From: Breviolum minutum Mf 1.05b.01
Lineage: Eukaryota; Sar; Dinophyceae; Suessiales; Symbiodiniaceae
Length of the DNA stretch: 64,000 bases
Direction of reading: 5' to 3'
Assembly: GCA_000507305.1 (NCBI GenBank)
Contig: DF240736.1
Coordinates: 1 to 64,000, forward strand
Part shown: positions 60,741 to 64,000 of the stretch, piece after piece
Layout: each line of letters opens with the position of its first letter
Numbering within the stretch: position 1 is the stretch's first letter
Translations under genes and position numbers: made by a program
The notes under the pieces: generated by a model
The model's database searches: none
Told to the model about the DNA's origin: nothing
Seen by the model: the letters and a program-made list of their open reading frames with translations, nothing else

Positions 60741-62900
60741 AAAAACAAAGGAAAAAACATGAAATTGAAAACCAAAAAAATACAAAGGAACAAACAAACA
60801 AAGGAGCAAAAAACAAACACACACATAAGACTCAAGAACTTGTCGTCCAACAAAAACGCCTTGCGTAAAACCTCCCGGACTCCACTGACTGATCGCATTG
60901 CACAGTCTGTCCGGCTGACACCACGTCCCCAGGGCCTGCCAATCAACGATACACGCAAAAAAAAACAGAGGAGTGGCCAAACAAACCACAACTATGCTGC
61001 ACCTGTACGCTTTAGCCATTTTTTCATCCATGCAAAGCTTGCGGATTGCGGTCAGCAGCGCTTTCGGGTTGTGACCAGTCACGTAGCCACGAGTGCTCCC
61101 AGAGTTTGCTAAAAGCTGCAAGAAACGTTCCTGCCAGGAAGGAAAAACACCACGATTGGTCAGAAATTAAGCGCGTAATGGCACAATGCTATCAATTTGG
61201 TGTTAATTGAACCTGCGTTCAAACAAATTTTTCCTACTTCCCCTGGCCTGCGAAACAGCCACAAACCGCAACAAAAAGAGGTTGAGGAACAAGGTGGCCG
61301 TAGGAAGTGTGCTCCACTGGAAAAGAAACCTGGAAGTACGGTCCATTTCCCGGAAACAGTTGTTGACCTTCTTCTCCAGCAAAGTTGTGGTTAACCAACC
61401 AGGCGCACCGAGTTTTTGTTGCCTCGCGGACGCATCGTAACAGCCTAGCACATCCTCACAAAAACAAACACAGAAACATTCCAACAAAAGAAAACACAGG
61501 CAAACAAAACAAAAACCACATTACTAATCCATACTAATCCCTTCCTTTTCCCAAGGTGCAGCTGCACCAAACCATTTGCGCGCCCTTGGCCCCGCGACGC
61601 ATTGTACGCAATGCGTAAACGTAAGGTGGCAGCCTGGTAAAAAGTCGTCACCCACGTTGCCGAAAGCTTCAACCTTGCGCATTGCCATTCAAAGCATCGC
61701 ACAAAAAAATAAGCAAAACATTTCAAAATTTTCTTTTAACCCACGATTTTCTGAAAGTTACCAAGCAACGCTTTCCGGGCCAGCTTCGCTTTCGCAGACC
61801 GCACACCCTTTTTTTGTTGCTGCAAAAACTGGGAACTAAATCCCAGTTTCTTCAACCGTTTGTGCGTAAGATTTGCCGCGCTGCTTGCATTCGAGAGAAC
61901 CTGCTGCAACCTTATCTTCCGCGTCCTGGACCGAACTTTCCTTGCCTCGAACCTTGCTGCCGCTCGCTTCGCGTTGGAAGACTTACTCATGGCTTCGAGT
62001 GGCAAAAGAAGAGGAAACACGGAGGATTTTTTTTTGGTTCGTTTTTAAATTTCATAACTTTGACACGTGCTGGGGCCTACAAAGCAGTTGCTATCAACTT
62101 TGCTGTACATATACATGGTTTGGTCGTGCCTAGGATAGCGCGGCGTGCTTTGTTTCAAAGATTAATCCCCTATGTTTTTGTTTCCACTGGAGCAACAAGT
62201 CTTCCAAAAACGTACTTACGCTAACATGAACACTACCAACAACAAATTTTGCGGCAACTTGGTGTACTCAAACATGTTGTAGTACCATCTGTGCTGCAAA
62301 ACATCGTTGTCTGAACCGTGTGAAACTACTACACTGATGGCAGCATCTCTAACTTACGTTTGCCTACCTCATTTTGATTTCATGAACACTTGGAAGGTCA
62401 TCGAACACCTGAAAACAGCTGTTGTCCTGCCAAAACGACAGCATTCGAAGGTTTTTTTTGATCAATGGTCCACAAAACATACACATGTATGTATACATCC
62501 TTATAGGACAAACATTTGTACATGTGGGTGTATATGAACAGACAATATCGATTCAATCAATATAAATATAAAGAAAGAGAAAGTGAAAACATGTACATAT
62601 ATGCGAAATGTAGGAGTATCTGGAAATGGATATGTATGTTTAATGTATGTATGTGAAAACATTTTAATTAAAAAGGGCATATATGCGCATGTGCGAAAAC
62701 ATACATGTATGAAAAAATATATATATGTATATAATAAATCTATGCTGAATATTTGTCCCTATACACAAATCTACCTATCTACGTATCTCTTTCGTTTTTC
62801 TTTACCTCCCTACGTACCTAGCTACCTACCTACTCGTCTGTCCGTAAGCACAAACATTTTCTACACGTCACAAGAAAGTATATATTAGGGGACACCACGC
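60741..62900. other. gene-poor stretch
   Basis: Overlapping ORFs on both strands up to 62.2 kb with no recognisable domain, then AT-rich sequence with tatata, tatgta and taccta runs (62.5-62.85 kb). Confidence 0.45.
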
Positions 62901-64000
62901 AGTCTTCGGCACCTGGATCGTACAGTTCCTCCTATGTGGGTTTGTCTTGGTACACAAACAGTCTTCTACATCACACCCAAAAAAAATCGCAAAACCGTAG
63001 GCAATCTTAGGTACCTGGATCGTAAAGTTCCTCCCTATGTGGGTTCCTTTTGGTGCACGAACATTCTTCTAGACGACAGAAGAGAGTACCTGTGAGAAGA
63101 CATTGGCAATCTTAGGTACCTGGATCGTACAGTTCCTCTTCTTGAGGTTTGGTATGTCAGTTTGTCTTGGTGCACAAACGTTCTTCTACACGACGAAAAA
63201 GAGTACTGATTAGAAGAGTGTAGCTATAGTCTTGGGTACCTGGATCGTAAACTTGTTCCCTATGTGGGTTCATCTTGGTGCACAAACATTCTTCTACACG
63301 ACGCAAGAGAGTACTGATTAGAAGAGTGTAGCTAGTCTTGGGTACCTGGATTGTAAAGTTGTTTCCTATGTGCGTGTGCTATGTGGGTTTGTATTCGTGC
63401 ACAAACATTCTTGTACACGACACAAGAGAGAGCATATTAGAAAACCGTAGGCAGTCTTACGTACCTGGATCGTACAGCTCACCCCTATGTGGAGTTTGTC
63501 TTGGTGCACAAACATGCTTCCACGCGACACAGGAGAATACATGTGAGATGACACTAGGCTGTCGTTGGTAGCTGGATCGTACAGTTCCTCCCGATGTGGG
63601 TTCCTCTTGGTGCACAAACATTGTTTTACCCGACACAAAAGAGTACATATTAGAGGACGGTAGGCAGTCTTAGGTACCTGGATCGTACAGTTCCACCCTA
63701 TGTGGGTTTGATATCTTGGTTTGTCTTCGTGCACAAACATTCTACTACACGAAGCACGGAAGTAAGTATTGACCGGTCTTAAGTACTTGGATCGTACAGT
63801 TCCTGCGTATGGTGGGTTCCTCTTGGTGCACAAACATTCCTCTACACGACACAACAGCGTACTGATTAAAAGAGAGTAGCCACTCTTAAGTACCTGGATC
63901 GTAAAGTCCTTTCCTATGTGAGTTTGCTGTGCGGGTTTGTCCTCGTGCACAAACATTCTTCTACACGACACAAGGCAGTACATATTAGCAGACAGTGCTT
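62891..64000. repeat. satellite array, unit about 109 bp, ten copies
   Basis: The landmark ACCTGGATCGTA (with variants) begins at 62911, 63013, 63118, 63238, 63344, 63463, 63570, 63676, 63785 and 63892, giving spacings of 102-120 bp. Each unit also has CTATGTGGGTT, CTTGGTGCACAAACATTCTT and CTACACGACACAAGAGAGTA. The array runs off the end of the window. A 205-codon minus-strand ORF (63983-63366) crosses seven units. Confidence 0.95.

Noticed and set aside
60145..61121. Long Cys-Leu-Phe-Val minus-strand ORFs
   Set aside because: Generated by the (AAAC)n repeat.
63366..63983. 205-codon ORF as a repeat protein gene
   Set aside because: It is read through a satellite whose units shift frame from one to the next, so no conserved protein repeat is produced.
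62891..64000. CRISPR array
   Set aside because: The repeats are contiguous and imperfect with no unique spacers, and the genome is eukaryotic.

Overview
The window looks like nuclear DNA of a dinoflagellate, probably a Symbiodiniaceae-type or related alga. The evidence is: coding sequence cut into many 35-180 bp exons separated by AT-rich introns; splice donors that must be read as GT, GC or GA to keep frame, often with short direct repeats at both intron ends; recognisable genes almost all on the minus strand (unidirectional); many small palindromic elements in the introns; and a 13-base match to the conserved dinoflagellate spliced leader upstream of one gene. No rRNA, tRNA, CRISPR array or bacterial operon was seen. 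Exon models were made by hand by chaining reading phase, so boundaries are proposals, best where several exons chain without a break.

Layout, all on the minus strand unless stated. 0.4-2.4 kb: a small gene for a basic protein of about 78 aa. 6.0-28.0 kb: fourteen exons that chain without a frame break into a 470-residue protein with two complete aquaporin (MIP) domains and four NPA boxes. The intron between exons 8 and 9 would be about 12.95 kb and holds two other same-strand coding units: a helical protein of unknown function (19.4-21.7 kb) and a glycosyltransferase-like gene (10.2-18.5 kb). 28.7-29.2 kb: a 5'-truncated LINE tail. 30-34 kb: mostly noncoding. 34.4-45.8 kb: a many-exon gene for a two-domain cytidine-deaminase-like protein; a relict spliced leader lies about 380 bp upstream of its start. 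46.7-46.9 kb: an orphan last exon resembling the end of a glutamate synthase large subunit.

47.7-48.8 kb: an unspliced coding block broken by about five frameshifts (pseudogene). 49.4-51 kb: an array of about 225-bp repeats. 51.4-58.3 kb: an apparent transposon block: a hAT-like transposase in two long ORFs with a C-terminal extension, a coiled-coil ORF, and a DNA-methyltransferase-like ORF. 58.3-62.9 kb: simple-sequence-rich, no convincing gene. 62.9 kb to the end: ten copies of a roughly 109-bp satellite that continues past the window.

The genes do not form one pathway; aquaporin, glycosyltransferase and deaminase look like independent housekeeping functions. The most unusual aspects are the double-domain aquaporin, its interruption by two other genes, and families of hairpin elements placed inside introns.
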